A DNA stretch of 64,000 nt, taken from the NCBI GenBank assembly GCA_910575445.1, contig CAJTFW010000005.1:124001-188000 (forward strand), in the 5' to 3' direction. Positions within the stretch are counted from its first letter, which is position 1, and every line of letters starts with the position of its first letter. Below are positions 1 to 9,400 of this stretch, piece by piece. Made by a program: the position numbers and the translations under genes. The notes under the pieces are model-generated. The model ran no database searches and was not told the DNA's origin. It was given only the letters and a program-made list of their open reading frames with translations. This stretch comes from Lachnospiraceae bacterium (GTDB lineage Bacteria > Bacillota > Clostridia > Lachnospirales > Lachnospiraceae).

Positions 1-849
1 CGTATGATTTCGCCAGATTTCATTTTTTACTGCCATAATCGCAAGACTTAAGAAATCATTGCGAATCTGCGGGCGAAAATCATAGACAGCCTTGGCATCG
101 GAGATGGCTTCCATACGCTCTCTAAGCAACTTGATTTTCTCCAGATAACGCGCATCGTGGCCGCCAGTCATCGAAGACATATGGTACCAATAGTGATAGG
201 GATAATAGTCTGGTATGGTACAGATTATCTTTGCATCCAAAAACGCTGCAAAGACCATCTGCAAATCCTCTCCCACACTTACACGCTCATCCCAAAGTGC
301 CAGGTTCTGCTCCACCACATGTCTTCGAAAGAGCTTTGTCACACGGGAAGGCTGTAGCGAGCGTCCGATAAAGCTTCCATCATTTAACAGTACCGGATAT
401 AGCGAGTAAAGTTCTTCTTGCGTATAGACTTCCTTTTGCATCCTGTTAGTCTCTTTGCGGGGCGGATAGTCTCCATCTGCATAGTCAAAGATTAATCCAG
501 CCATCGAGATATCCGCATTATGCTTTAGAAGTGTCTGTGCCAAGCGCTCATACATCCCAGGTTCAATATAATCATCGCTGTCTACAAATCCCAAAAGGTC
601 TGCACTGGCATGTCGCACTCCTTCTTTCCAGGCTGAAGTCAGACCGCCATTTTTCTTGTGTACTACTATAATATTTTCATACTGGCTGGCATAGCGGTCG
701 CAGATGGCAGGACAGTTATCGAAAGAGCCATCATCCACTAAGATAATTTCTAAGTTCTGATAGGTCTGCGCAAGAATACTGTCCACACAACGCGCAAGCA
801 CTTTCTCCACGCCATATACTGGCACGATGACACTGATTTTTTCTCTCAT
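1..849 (-). CDS. Glycosyltransferase family 2 (partial, 3' end off window)
   Basis: The reading frame runs from an ATG at 849 to the left edge with no stop, so 283 codons are seen and a short C-terminus is missing. The N-terminus has the GT-A fold signature: ISVIVPVYGVE at residues 5-15, DDGS at 39-42, and a DSDDY metal/sugar-nucleotide motif near residue 90. It probably transfers a sugar from a nucleotide donor to a lipid-linked surface glycan on the cytoplasmic face. The start codon directly follows the stop of the upstream paralogue, and its GGAGGG ribosome site lies inside that gene's end, so the two are translationally coupled. Donor and acceptor cannot be read from sequence. Confidence 0.9.
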   Translation of the reverse strand, partial: MREKISVIVPVYGVEKVLARCVDSILAQTYQNLEIILVDDGSFDNCPAICDRYASQYENIIVVHKKNGGLTSAWKEGVRHASADLLGFVDSDDYIEPGMYERLAQTLLKHNADISMAGLIFDYADGDYPPRKETNRMQKEVYTQEELYSLYPVLLNDGSFIGRSLQPSRVTKLFRRHVVEQNLALWDERVSVGEDLQMVFAAFLDAKIICTIPDYYPYHYWYHMSSMTGGHDARYLEKIKLLRERMEAISDAKAVYDFRPQIRNDFLSLAIMAVKNEIWRNHT

Positions 850-1824
850 CTAGCCCTCCTGTAAGCCTTTTAACAGCCTTTGATAAAGTATAGGGGAAAT
901 CTCATAGATTCGATAACCTATACGGGTCCTAAGCGGCAGCTGTGATATCCACGCTCTTCCTTTTGTCCGGTAAAATGTCAGACGCCTTCTAAGCTCTGCC
1001 TTTACATAGGTCGCATCTTCTACCTGTTCTGTACACCGATAGGAAAATGTAATACAGGCATCGCACAATTTTTTATAAGCCACAGGCAATAATCTCTCAT
1101 ATCCCGCCTCTAAAAAAAACGCAATTCGTTCTTCATGCGCCAGCAGCCAGTCCAGTCTCTTTTTAGAAAATACGGATGTGATACTTCCCGTGTTTTCTGT
1201 AAAATACCCATACAGCACACGCTCTGTAAATGCCAGTTTTTTCGCCTTGTCAAACAGACGATAGGTCGTCGCTTCATCCTCATGAATCCGTCCTTTGGGA
1301 TAGCGAATCTCTAAGAAAAGCTCCCGTTTATAGAGCTTATTCCAGGCCACAACAAAATACGTCGCTTCCTGTTCCGGACCATAGAGCTGCTCCATCAGGC
1401 TCTCCCCCCGATAGACCTTGTAGGAACGGCTTTTGCCGCTCTCTAAAGGCTCTCCTGATACATAGGCAAATCTGCACTGGCTGATATCCGACTCTGACTC
1501 CACCAGAAGCTCATACAGCGTCTTGATATAATCCGCTGCCACATAGTCATCAGAATCCACAAAGGCTATATACTCCCCACGCGCCTCACAAAGCCCGGTA
1601 TTACGCGCACCAGACAAGCCTGCATTTTCCTGGTGAATCACCCGAACTCTTGCATCTTGAGCCTTATAGGCGTCACACAGCGCAGGACAGTTGTCTGGGG
1701 AGCCATCATCCACCAAGATAATCTCTATATTTTCATATGTCTGAGACAGCAGACTCTCCATACAACGCCCAAGGTAAGCCTCCACGCCATATACCGGCAC
1801 AATAATACTGATTAAAGCTGTCAT
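850..1824 (-). CDS. Glycosyltransferase family 2
   Basis: A 324-residue GT2 enzyme. It shows the IIVPVYGVE strand near the N-terminus, DDGS at residues 39-42 and DSDDY around residue 90, the usual nucleotide-sugar and divalent-metal motifs. The N-terminal third is very like that of the downstream glycosyltransferase, which suggests tandem duplication, while the C-terminal acceptor half differs. Its ATG overlaps the TGA of the upstream glycosyltransferase by 4 bases (ATGA), and an AGAAGGAGG ribosome site sits in that gene's last codons. No membrane segment is evident. It is inferred to add one sugar of a cell-surface polysaccharide; the specific linkage is unknown. Confidence 0.92.
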   Translation of the reverse strand: MTALISIIVPVYGVEAYLGRCMESLLSQTYENIEIILVDDGSPDNCPALCDAYKAQDARVRVIHQENAGLSGARNTGLCEARGEYIAFVDSDDYVAADYIKTLYELLVESESDISQCRFAYVSGEPLESGKSRSYKVYRGESLMEQLYGPEQEATYFVVAWNKLYKRELFLEIRYPKGRIHEDEATTYRLFDKAKKLAFTERVLYGYFTENTGSITSVFSKKRLDWLLAHEERIAFFLEAGYERLLPVAYKKLCDACITFSYRCTEQVEDATYVKAELRRRLTFYRTKGRAWISQLPLRTRIGYRIYEISPILYQRLLKGLQEG

Positions 1825-2846
1825 TTAGCCCTCCTTCTGATTCTGTGCAGGATATCGACAACAAATGTTCTAAGAACACAGAGCAGATACACCATCCGCA
1901 CTTGTTTCCTTTTTAGGAAATACCATAGAATCCGATAGTCCAGATATAAAAATACCGCGCTGTCTCCTCTTGTCCGCACCCAAAAGTCTTTGGCATAATT
2001 CTCAATCACCTGCAATTTCTCCTGGTACGTAAGCGTCTTATCTTTTGGCAGCTTCTCACATTCATCCATCACTTCATTCATATATCTGGTAAAGATACGG
2101 GCCACAGCGCCCTCCATCGAGCTTGTATTCCCCCAGTGTTCTTTGTAAAAATCCTCGGTTGCCTGACAGATTTTTTGGGAAAGCATCTGACGGTTCTTAC
2201 GCTTTTTAGAAGAGAGTGTCACCTTCTGTTCTTCCTGGATATAATAGCAGAGTGCTTCCGAGAGCACCGCAATCCTCTCACAGCGTCTAAGATAGTCTAA
2301 ATTAAATAATAAATCCTCCCCAAGACTTAAGGAAGTGTCAAATCTTCCCATAAGCGCCCTTTTATAGAGTTTGTTCCAGGGCATATTGAGAAAGCTTTTC
2401 TCATACAGCGAGAGAAATTCTTCTGAAAGCGCCAAAAGCTTTGTCTCTTTTATCTTTTCTGGCAGTTTAAGAATATCTGCTCCTTCGTACAGATGGTGAA
2501 ATCCACACAGCACAAGGTCGCTGTCTGTCTCTTTCTGAAGCTTTGCCATCTTCGCAAGATAATCCGCTGCCACATAGTCGTCACTGTCCGTAAACAGCAG
2601 AAAATCTCCCTCTGCCGCTTCGATTCCGGCATTGCGGGCCGCAGATACTCCTGTATTTTTTTGGTGTACGGTACGTATTCTGCTATCTTTTTTCTGTAAT
2701 TCGTCGCAGAGCGTTTCACTCCCATCGCTTGAGCCATCATCCACCAGAATCAATTCCAAATCGCTCTCTGTCTGCGACAGCCAGGACTGTACACATCGCG
2801 TCAATGTATCCTTTGCCTGATAGACAGGTATCACCACACTGTACAT
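1821..2846 (-). CDS. Glycosyltransferase family 2
   Basis: A 341-residue GT2 protein with VVIPVYQAK at the N-terminus, DDGS at residues 36-39 and DSDDYVAADYL near residue 90. The C-terminal 100 residues are basic and helical, ending in RIRRRAK, consistent with peripheral membrane attachment. It follows the flippase gene by 2 bases and overlaps the next glycosyltransferase by 4, so flippase and three glycosyltransferases form one transcriptional unit. The role is inferred from family and context as assembly of a repeat unit or side chain of an exported glycan. It is more diverged than the other two copies. Confidence 0.92.
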   Translation of the reverse strand: MYSVVIPVYQAKDTLTRCVQSWLSQTESDLELILVDDGSSDGSETLCDELQKKDSRIRTVHQKNTGVSAARNAGIEAAEGDFLLFTDSDDYVAADYLAKMAKLQKETDSDLVLCGFHHLYEGADILKLPEKIKETKLLALSEEFLSLYEKSFLNMPWNKLYKRALMGRFDTSLSLGEDLLFNLDYLRRCERIAVLSEALCYYIQEEQKVTLSSKKRKNRQMLSQKICQATEDFYKEHWGNTSSMEGAVARIFTRYMNEVMDECEKLPKDKTLTYQEKLQVIENYAKDFWVRTRGDSAVFLYLDYRILWYFLKRKQVRMVYLLCVLRTFVVDILHRIRRRAK

Positions 2847-2848
2847 CT

Positions 2849-4387
2849 TTAAGAAGCTCCTTTCACCTTAGAACGCACCATCTGAAGCACCATCGTCCGT
2901 TCTTCCTTTCTGAGTATAATATAAAAATTCAAAAAAAGCGAGAGTGGCCCTACCACGATTCCCGTCAGAAGAAGATTTCCCCAATTCTGAATGGGATACA
3001 CAATCCTAGACAGCATACCAAGCACGGTAATAGTCCCAATTGAAAAACATCCAAGCAAAATATCACTGTAAAAACGCGTCCAGCGAATCTCTAGACAATG
3101 CGCTGCATAGACAGGTGTAAAGATAAGATTGCGAAGTAAGCCTGTCACCATACTCGACAGCGGAAAACACATCGCTCCCATCTGTGTTGTCTTAAGTAAA
3201 ATCAGAGACATCACAGAGGAGAGCACCCCGGAAGCTAAAAGCACCAAAGAATTCCACTTTACCTTTTTTGTAATAATAAACACATGATAGAGCACCTGAA
3301 TACTCATACTGACATAGAGCACTCCCACTGCCAGAAGCGATAGCCGCTGCAACAGATAGGGATTCTTTGACGGCTGCCACAATGCATAAAAATCCAGTCC
3401 ATATGCGGTTAAAAAAGCAATCGGAATACTCATCATAAATATCAGAATCCGGTTACAGCTCTTAATAATCTCTACTAACTTTTCTTTGTCCCCTTCTGCA
3501 TAGGCAATCGTAATCTGTGGGTTAAAGACCCCGACAATCGTCCCCATCAGACTGCTTATCGCCGTCGGCACCTGCTTTGCCAGAGATAAGAGTGTCATCG
3601 ATTCGTTGCCATCTAATATCAGCGCCCCGGACAACAGAATATCCACGCCGTCTAATAACTGCTGCCCAAGCCTTGTCAGTGAGTTCCACGCGCCAAGAGA
3701 GATTAGCTCCCACACTTTCTTCCAGCGAAAATTAGAAGGCGTCATCTGAATATCTGGTAGAAGCTGCTTCGTAAATCTTCGATTCCAATATGCAATATAC
3801 GAAGTGCTTAGAAGCGATGCCGCCCCGATAAACCAAAGCGTTGGCTCTAAGAAGAAAAAAGTCCCCACCAAAAATACAATTCGCAAAATATCGGCAATCA
3901 TCGTGCGAATCGATGTCAAATCCAGCCGATTTGTCGCATAGGTAGACACCCCATACACCGAAGTAATAATACTTAAGAAAAAGTTAGCAAAGACAAACGC
4001 CCACAGAAGCTGTACATCCCTTAATATCCCATCTGGCACATTTAGAAAGGGCATATACCCCATAAAGAGAACCATCACAAGCGCTGGCACCAGGAAAATC
4101 CCTGCCATAATCACATTTCCAAAAAATACCGAAGAAAAATATTCGCTGGCCGTCTGATGTTCCCCCCGGTGAATATGAATCGTCACAAAACGGCTGGCCA
4201 TCGTATTGAGTGCCGACACCGCAATCTGTGCATAGAGCACAAACTGATTTGCAAGCGCTACTAATCCATACGTATTCTGTCCAATCTGCTCCTCAATCAC
4301 GCGGGCCAATACAAAACTAATCCCCATATTGACCGCAAATGCCAGAAGCTGCGCAGCCATATTTACTGCCAGTCTTTTTTTATCCAT
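2849..4387 (-). CDS. Polysaccharide flippase, Wzx-like (MOP superfamily)
   Basis: A 512-residue polytopic protein with about 12-14 hydrophobic helices spread along its length, typical of the polysaccharide transport branch of the MATE/MOP exporters. The N-terminus (LAFAVNMGISFVLARVIEEQ) and the SLGAWNSLTRLGQQLLDGVDI stretch near the middle resemble O-antigen/teichoic-acid type flippases. It would move lipid-linked oligosaccharides from the inner to the outer leaflet. It sits 10 bases after the DUF2142 gene and 2 bases before the first glycosyltransferase, so it is the export step of this glycan cluster. The substrate is not deducible from sequence. Confidence 0.88.
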   Translation of the reverse strand: MDKKRLAVNMAAQLLAFAVNMGISFVLARVIEEQIGQNTYGLVALANQFVLYAQIAVSALNTMASRFVTIHIHRGEHQTASEYFSSVFFGNVIMAGIFLVPALVMVLFMGYMPFLNVPDGILRDVQLLWAFVFANFFLSIITSVYGVSTYATNRLDLTSIRTMIADILRIVFLVGTFFFLEPTLWFIGAASLLSTSYIAYWNRRFTKQLLPDIQMTPSNFRWKKVWELISLGAWNSLTRLGQQLLDGVDILLSGALILDGNESMTLLSLAKQVPTAISSLMGTIVGVFNPQITIAYAEGDKEKLVEIIKSCNRILIFMMSIPIAFLTAYGLDFYALWQPSKNPYLLQRLSLLAVGVLYVSMSIQVLYHVFIITKKVKWNSLVLLASGVLSSVMSLILLKTTQMGAMCFPLSSMVTGLLRNLIFTPVYAAHCLEIRWTRFYSDILLGCFSIGTITVLGMLSRIVYPIQNWGNLLLTGIVVGPLSLFLNFYIILRKEERTMVLQMVRSKVKGAS

Positions 4388-4397
4388 TTTGTTCTCC

Positions 4398-6992
4398 TTA
4401 TACCATGGTCACTTGCCGTATCACATAGACAAGCGTCAAAAGCTGCCCGGCAAAAGCCATTACAGCAATCCCTCTGTCAATGCGAACCCGAAGATAGACC
4501 CACTGATTTTTGCACGCTGCCAAAAGAATTGGCAGAAATGGCAAGAAATATCTTCCCTGCACGCCCTCAATCGATACATGTCCCATCGGCGTCCAGCTAA
4601 GCAACATTCCCAGAAGCACAAGCCCGGCACTTGCCAGACAGAAAAATATCATCCAGATTCTCTGGGTAGCTTTTATCTGTACTCGTTCTCCTTGTACTTC
4701 TAAAAGGGATAAAAAGAGCAAAAACCAGAACAAGAACACCACCAGCATCGAGGTCTCAATCTCCACCCATCCAAGCTTATACCCTACCAGCGATTCCAGA
4801 TAGAATCCGCCCTTATCAAGTATAGTATTGATAAGCATATAGATAAGCTCTAAAGGCTCTTTTAGAAAATACCCAAGCGTATAGCCGCTAAGATAGGCGC
4901 TGCCATCCCCGGTGCTGACCACACTTGTGGCTGCCGTTGTTGTCACCATCCCACTTACCATCTTGATATGCTTCATTCCAAAAGCCAGCAGCGCAGTTCC
5001 TACAAGCGCCACACTTACAATTCCTTTTTCCTTTTTTCCCCCATAACGAAGCGCAGGAATCAAAAGCGGCAGAAAACAAAGCGGCAGGTAACTTCCATTT
5101 TTACAGTATACCAGAAATAAAGCCATCAGCTGCAAAAGCATTATCTGTTGTCCATATATCCGTTCTTCTGCAAAGATTGCCCGAAGACACAGACAGCAAT
5201 AGAAAAACAAGATTCCATGCACCATTGCATCGTGGGAAAAGGAAGTACACTGTTGCAGATTGATAGGAAGAAGCGCTAATACAAAAAGCGTCATCTTCCC
5301 CCAGGGAAGGCATCGCATCCCCGCCCATACAAGCAGTGCAAAGACCAATAGATTCAGATATCTGGCCAGCAAAAGCATTGGCACTGTCCCAAGATGCAGT
5401 ATTCTTGCTACACACATTCCAAGCACCGCTGGCGCATACAGCAGAAAACTTCCTTCAATATTGCTGCTTACTTCTTCTTCCACCATCTGTTCCTCTGCCA
5501 CTTTTGTAAACAGACCGTAATAAATATTTCGATAATTTCCAAAAGAAGGGGAAGACGTAAAAGACATCTTGGCATCATCTGCCCGCATCAGGCACAGGTT
5601 ATCTCCAAGCGATGGATACCCCAAGATCTCATTGCTGTAGCGATACGCCATATCCATATGTTTTGCCTCATCTGGCACCATCTCCGGCGTCAAAAGCACA
5701 TTGTAGAAAAGTCCTAGTCCAAGCAATGTTACCAAAAGCACATGTTCAAACGCTGTCCTTCTGACAAAGACTAGATACCAGAACAGGCAGACAAACACTT
5801 CCACTCCAAGGAACATAAAAAAGAAAAAGCGCTTTAAAAATATATTAAAATACAGATATGCATTGACACACAATCCTTCTTCGCTTGTCATCAGACAAAG
5901 CCCGCTGTCCCACAATTCCGGCGAAAAGGTAAGGTCAATCTGATAACTGTGATCGGACACTCCCATCTGCGAATCCGTAAATAAAAGCCCAGCATACTCT
6001 CCTGAGACAAACTGCGAAGCCTCCACATCCGTCTCACACAGCACCTTATTAAGCGTTATATCTGTCACGACTGCATGCATCTGTCCCTCTAAAAGCTCTG
6101 CGCCCTCTTCTATATAGAAGCGAACACCAAAGCCCGTCAGCCGCTCCTCTAAGGGCTTTACTATCTGTTGTATCGATGCACACGCCTTAGTCACTGGCTG
6201 TACTTCCCCATCCGCCTCCAAAAGTATACGCTTTTGTGTGGTATTCTGTGCAATCCGAATCTGTGCATCATACAGATAGAAAAATACAAAAGCCACCAAA
6301 AGCACCACGCCCACAAGCCCTAAAAACTCTCTCCTCGTTGGCAGCAAAAACCATGGAAGCCGCTCTTTCTTTGCGTTCTTTATACGCCTTTTAAAACCGC
6401 CCGCTCCATAGACTCCTACGCCAAATAAAAACAAAAGCAGCCCTATAAGCAAAGGCTTTAAAAAGTGATGTACATTTACTGTATAGGTTAAATTATAGAC
6501 AAGACTTTTCGACAGTCTCTCCCCATCCAAAAATCCCTCTCCTGGTGTCAAAGTCGTCTCATTCAGCCATACCGAAGGCCCTTTTTCCTTTGCATTGCAT
6601 GATATTCGAACCTTAAGCCCTTCTATCCCATCTTCTGAAAGTGGCACAAATAAAAACTGGTCTCCCTCCATCTTAGAAAGCACCATCTCTGAGCTTCCAA
6701 TCACCCGCTCCTTGTCAAGTGCTTCCACAACAAGCACTCCATCCTCAAAAGTATACCCATTTCCCGTAAAGAAAAATCCAATCTGCGATGCCCTTCCTGG
6801 CACCTTATCTAATGCAAACTCCAGAAGCTTTCCTTGTGTTAGCTCCTCTGTCTTCGAACGTAAGTTTGCCTGATTTGCCCCCTCTAGTCCCTGTGAACGC
6901 ATCTCCTCCACCGGAACTATACTTCCAACTACTATAGTAATTAGACAAATCACTGCCCAGATAAGTAGCCATCTCTTCCCGTTCTCCCTCAT
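4398..6992 (-). CDS. DUF2142 polytopic membrane protein
   Basis: An 864-residue membrane protein. Residue 10-28 is a first helix (LIWAVICLITIVVGSIVPV), followed by a large extracytoplasmic region (about 30-160), a helix near 180-200, another at about 230-250, a second soluble stretch, then a block of about 10 helices from residue 390 to the end. The helical block carries the DUF2142 hallmark PDEAKHMDMAYRY just after a helix; DUF2142 proteins look like GT-C glycosyltransferases with a conserved acidic loop after a helix. It begins the glycan cluster and has a GGAGGAAC ribosome site. It is inferred to glycosylate a surface polymer using lipid-linked sugar; no activity is established for this family. 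Confidence 0.8.
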   Translation of the reverse strand: MRENGKRWLLIWAVICLITIVVGSIVPVEEMRSQGLEGANQANLRSKTEELTQGKLLEFALDKVPGRASQIGFFFTGNGYTFEDGVLVVEALDKERVIGSSEMVLSKMEGDQFLFVPLSEDGIEGLKVRISCNAKEKGPSVWLNETTLTPGEGFLDGERLSKSLVYNLTYTVNVHHFLKPLLIGLLLFLFGVGVYGAGGFKRRIKNAKKERLPWFLLPTRREFLGLVGVVLLVAFVFFYLYDAQIRIAQNTTQKRILLEADGEVQPVTKACASIQQIVKPLEERLTGFGVRFYIEEGAELLEGQMHAVVTDITLNKVLCETDVEASQFVSGEYAGLLFTDSQMGVSDHSYQIDLTFSPELWDSGLCLMTSEEGLCVNAYLYFNIFLKRFFFFMFLGVEVFVCLFWYLVFVRRTAFEHVLLVTLLGLGLFYNVLLTPEMVPDEAKHMDMAYRYSNEILGYPSLGDNLCLMRADDAKMSFTSSPSFGNYRNIYYGLFTKVAEEQMVEEEVSSNIEGSFLLYAPAVLGMCVARILHLGTVPMLLLARYLNLLVFALLVWAGMRCLPWGKMTLFVLALLPINLQQCTSFSHDAMVHGILFFYCCLCLRAIFAEERIYGQQIMLLQLMALFLVYCKNGSYLPLCFLPLLIPALRYGGKKEKGIVSVALVGTALLAFGMKHIKMVSGMVTTTAATSVVSTGDGSAYLSGYTLGYFLKEPLELIYMLINTILDKGGFYLESLVGYKLGWVEIETSMLVVFLFWFLLFLSLLEVQGERVQIKATQRIWMIFFCLASAGLVLLGMLLSWTPMGHVSIEGVQGRYFLPFLPILLAACKNQWVYLRVRIDRGIAVMAFAGQLLTLVYVIRQVTMV

Positions 6993-7102
6993 CCAAGTTC
7001 CTCCTTATACCCGAAATGAGGCCATCACAAAGTGACAGCCCCCACATTTCTATATCTTTATAATTCCCCAACATGTTCTTCTATCATACACGTTAGGAGT
7101 CG
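6993..7102. other. Gap between cdaR and the DUF2142 gene with a short hairpin
   Basis: A non-coding 110-base stretch. On the minus strand it contains an inverted repeat (GGCTGTCAC-TTT-GTGATGGCC, roughly 7028-7048) about 35 bases before the DUF2142 start. There is no clean T-run after it, so it is only a weak terminator or leader hairpin candidate. No convincing -10/-35 pair was found, so whether the glycan cluster has its own promoter is open. Confidence 0.4.
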
Positions 7103-8362
7103 CTACTCATCCTCGTCTTCTGGCCTTACAAGCCCCACAGTTATCTGCAAGTTCTCTGGCACCACACACCCCTCTGGCGCTGTCACAGTTACTGGCAGCG
7201 TATAAGTTTTGGCTCTTGCGCACTCACTCATATCCACACTAAGTAGCACTTGTTCCATTGACACAGCAGCAAGCACTGTATCCATACCACTAATCACAAC
7301 CTCCAAAGGCTCTGTCTCTGACACATCCAGTTCAAGTCCTTCTGGTATATTCAAATACTGAATCTGCGTCGCATTGTACAGATAGCTCACGGTCTGATAC
7401 GGAATAATCTCCATCGTTACAACAATCTCTTTGTCTTCTTCATTTGGAATTATCAGTCCGCTGTTTAGATATTGACTGATATCTACCGTCTGTACTATCT
7501 TACCACTCTGTCTGTCAGGATTTAATGCCTCTGGCGGAATATCCAGATTCAGAATCGGGTCAATCTGCGATTTTAGTCCCGCAATCTCCACCGTCTCTGG
7601 TGTATAGGATATCGTGCTTAGTCCATATCCTTCGGGTGCTACTTGACTGATATCAAAGCTAATCCCTACCCGCTTCTTATTCAGTGTTGTCACTGTCACC
7701 TCAAACTCCGAGTCTTTCCCGATATAGTTCAGATACGTCCCATCTACCGGCTCTCCTTCGTTATCCAGAAGCTCTAACTTTGTAAAACATACCTGAGTCT
7801 TTGTAATTCCAGTGACATTTACTTCTGCCTTTACACGGTTGATACGCTCTACCGTAGAGATTGGCCCGGTAATCTCGACTAAGGTCTGTGCTGGTATCAT
7901 ACTTCCTACCACCAGGCCACTGCTACATTCGCCCTTCTTCTCCACCGATACCTTAAATTGCTTTGTCACGGATTCCTCGATACTGACCAATACATTTTCC
8001 CTGCTCTGCTCGATGCGCTCAATCGTGGAATTGCCAAGATAGGCCACCTCAATCTTTACCATACTGCCGTAGCGAAGGTCTTTTTGCATATCTGCTGTCA
8101 CTACAAAATCTGACGCCTTTAAATCCTTTAACACCGAACGCCTTGCATAGATGGTCAAATCCACCGTATCCGTTCCTTCTTCAATCCGGCACATCTGTCC
8201 CTGCGTTGTTAGAATATCCGTATTAATCATATTGACCTTTACATTCCGAAAAGGTTTGCTTGTAATCGCATCGTCGATATTGATAACTAAAAGCCACAGA
8301 AGGATGGCTGCAATCACAGAAAGGATTTTCAGCAGCAGATTGTTAAATATCTTTGTTTTCAT
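7103..8362 (-). CDS. cdaR: YbbR-domain protein CdaR, regulator of diadenylate cyclase
   Basis: A 419-residue protein with a single N-terminal membrane anchor (about residues 8-27, LLLKILSVIAAILLWLLVIN) followed by an all-beta extracytoplasmic region made of YbbR repeats, each with a V.I.G....V..I pattern (seen near VEITGPISTVERI, VEIAGLKSQI, VVISGMDTVL). YbbR/CdaR binds and modulates the membrane diadenylate cyclase CdaA. The start overlaps the end of cdaA by 20 bases, the usual cdaA-cdaR arrangement. The C-terminus is acidic (RPEDEDE). glmM, often the third gene of this operon, is absent here; the next genes are glycan-assembly genes. Confidence 0.92.
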   Translation of the reverse strand: MKTKIFNNLLLKILSVIAAILLWLLVINIDDAITSKPFRNVKVNMINTDILTTQGQMCRIEEGTDTVDLTIYARRSVLKDLKASDFVVTADMQKDLRYGSMVKIEVAYLGNSTIERIEQSRENVLVSIEESVTKQFKVSVEKKGECSSGLVVGSMIPAQTLVEITGPISTVERINRVKAEVNVTGITKTQVCFTKLELLDNEGEPVDGTYLNYIGKDSEFEVTVTTLNKKRVGISFDISQVAPEGYGLSTISYTPETVEIAGLKSQIDPILNLDIPPEALNPDRQSGKIVQTVDISQYLNSGLIIPNEEDKEIVVTMEIIPYQTVSYLYNATQIQYLNIPEGLELDVSETEPLEVVISGMDTVLAAVSMEQVLLSVDMSECARAKTYTLPVTVTAPEGCVVPENLQITVGLVRPEDEDE

Positions 8363-9212
8363 GCTTACTTCGTCCTTTCCATAATTTAATTTTCCTGCCT
8401 TCTTCGACCTTTACTTGCAAGGTCTCTAACTGCTCTCTAAGCTGCTCCTGGTTTAGATTTCTAAGGATTCTTCCGTTCTTTGCCACAGAGACAGAGCCTG
8501 TCTCTTCTGACACAACAATCGTCAGCGAATCGCTTACTTCGCTAATCCCTACTGCTGCACGGTGTCTGGTCCCTAACGCCTTGCTTAGATTCATATTGTC
8601 TGACAATGGCAGATAGCAAGTCGCCGAGCGAACGCGATTACCAGATACAATCACCGCTCCGTCGTGAAGCGGCGTATTTTTCTCAAAAATATTTAACATC
8701 AGCTGACTTGAAACAATCGCATCAATCGAGATACCCGTTCTGTCATATTCTTGCAGGTTGACACTTTGTTCCATCACAATCAGCGCTCCTGTCCTTGCTT
8801 TCCCCATCTCAAAACATGCCCGTACAAGTTCTGAAACCGTCCTGTCTGTAAGACTTTCATCCTCTCTCTTGGCATTGTCAAAGGCGACAATCGAAGTCAG
8901 GATATTTTTCTCTCCCAGTTGTTCTAAGGCCCTTCGAAGCTCTGGCTGAAAGACGATAATAATCGCTGTAATTCCAAGACTGAAGAAATTCTCAGAAATC
9001 CATAATATCGTATTCATATGGAAAAGCTGTGCAACTGCCAGAAGCACAAGTACCACTCCAAAGCCTTTTAACAGGTTCCATGCACGTGTCGACTTAATCC
9101 ATATCATAACCTGATAGATAATAAAGGATAAAATAATAATCTCCGCAATATCAGTTCTGGTAATATTCAATGCATCCCAGGAAATATACTGATTTAGCTT
9201 ATCAAGACTCAT
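8343..9212 (-). CDS. cdaA: Diadenylate cyclase CdaA
   Basis: A 289-residue membrane-bound DAC enzyme that makes c-di-AMP from two ATP. Three hydrophobic helices lie at about residues 24-95, then a linker, then the DAC domain with the catalytic DGA motif (LHDGAVIV) and the RHR motif (GTRHRAAVGISE). Length and layout match CdaA/DacA rather than DisA. c-di-AMP controls potassium and osmolyte transport and wall homeostasis in Firmicutes. The ribosome site is AAAGGATG seven bases before the ATG. An IS200/IS605 element ends only about 35 bases upstream of the start, so the native promoter has probably been displaced or replaced. Confidence 0.95.
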   Translation of the reverse strand: MSLDKLNQYISWDALNITRTDIAEIIILSFIIYQVMIWIKSTRAWNLLKGFGVVLVLLAVAQLFHMNTILWISENFFSLGITAIIIVFQPELRRALEQLGEKNILTSIVAFDNAKREDESLTDRTVSELVRACFEMGKARTGALIVMEQSVNLQEYDRTGISIDAIVSSQLMLNIFEKNTPLHDGAVIVSGNRVRSATCYLPLSDNMNLSKALGTRHRAAVGISEVSDSLTIVVSEETGSVSVAKNGRILRNLNQEQLREQLETLQVKVEEGRKIKLWKGRSKHENKDI

Positions 9213-9246
9213 TGTCTCACATCCTTTCTATCAGATTCTGTTTATT

Positions 9247-9400
9247 GTGAACTACCCATTGTCTAAAGCCAATGGGCTTCCTGCTTCATAGACCTCGCAA
9301 CCTACTATCTCCACAGGCGTTAATTCGGGCTGAACCATCCCTATTTATATTTCTTCTTTTATGCTGTTTGTCTCAGACCTTCCGCCAATATATTCTTTGC
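9247..9400 (-). ncRNA. Putative omega RNA (TnpB guide RNA) at the IS right end
   Basis: In IS200/IS605 elements the TnpB guide RNA overlaps the 3' end of tnpB and finishes at the right-end border, with the flanking host DNA as guide. The region from the tnpB stop (9359) to 9247 has no other gene and includes the conserved right-end hairpin (9255-9276). By this logic the guide would begin at 9246 and read AATAAACAGAATCTGATAGA on the minus strand, which is the leader of cdaA. The RNA itself is inferred from family knowledge, and its 5' end is a guess. Confidence 0.5.
9255..9276. repeat. IS right-end subterminal palindrome
   Basis: CCCATT-gtctaaagcc-AATGGG, a 6-base-pair stem with a 10-base loop. 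TnpA of this family recognises such hairpins as single-stranded DNA. The same loop is found in the left-end hairpin at 10925-10946. Confidence 0.85.
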
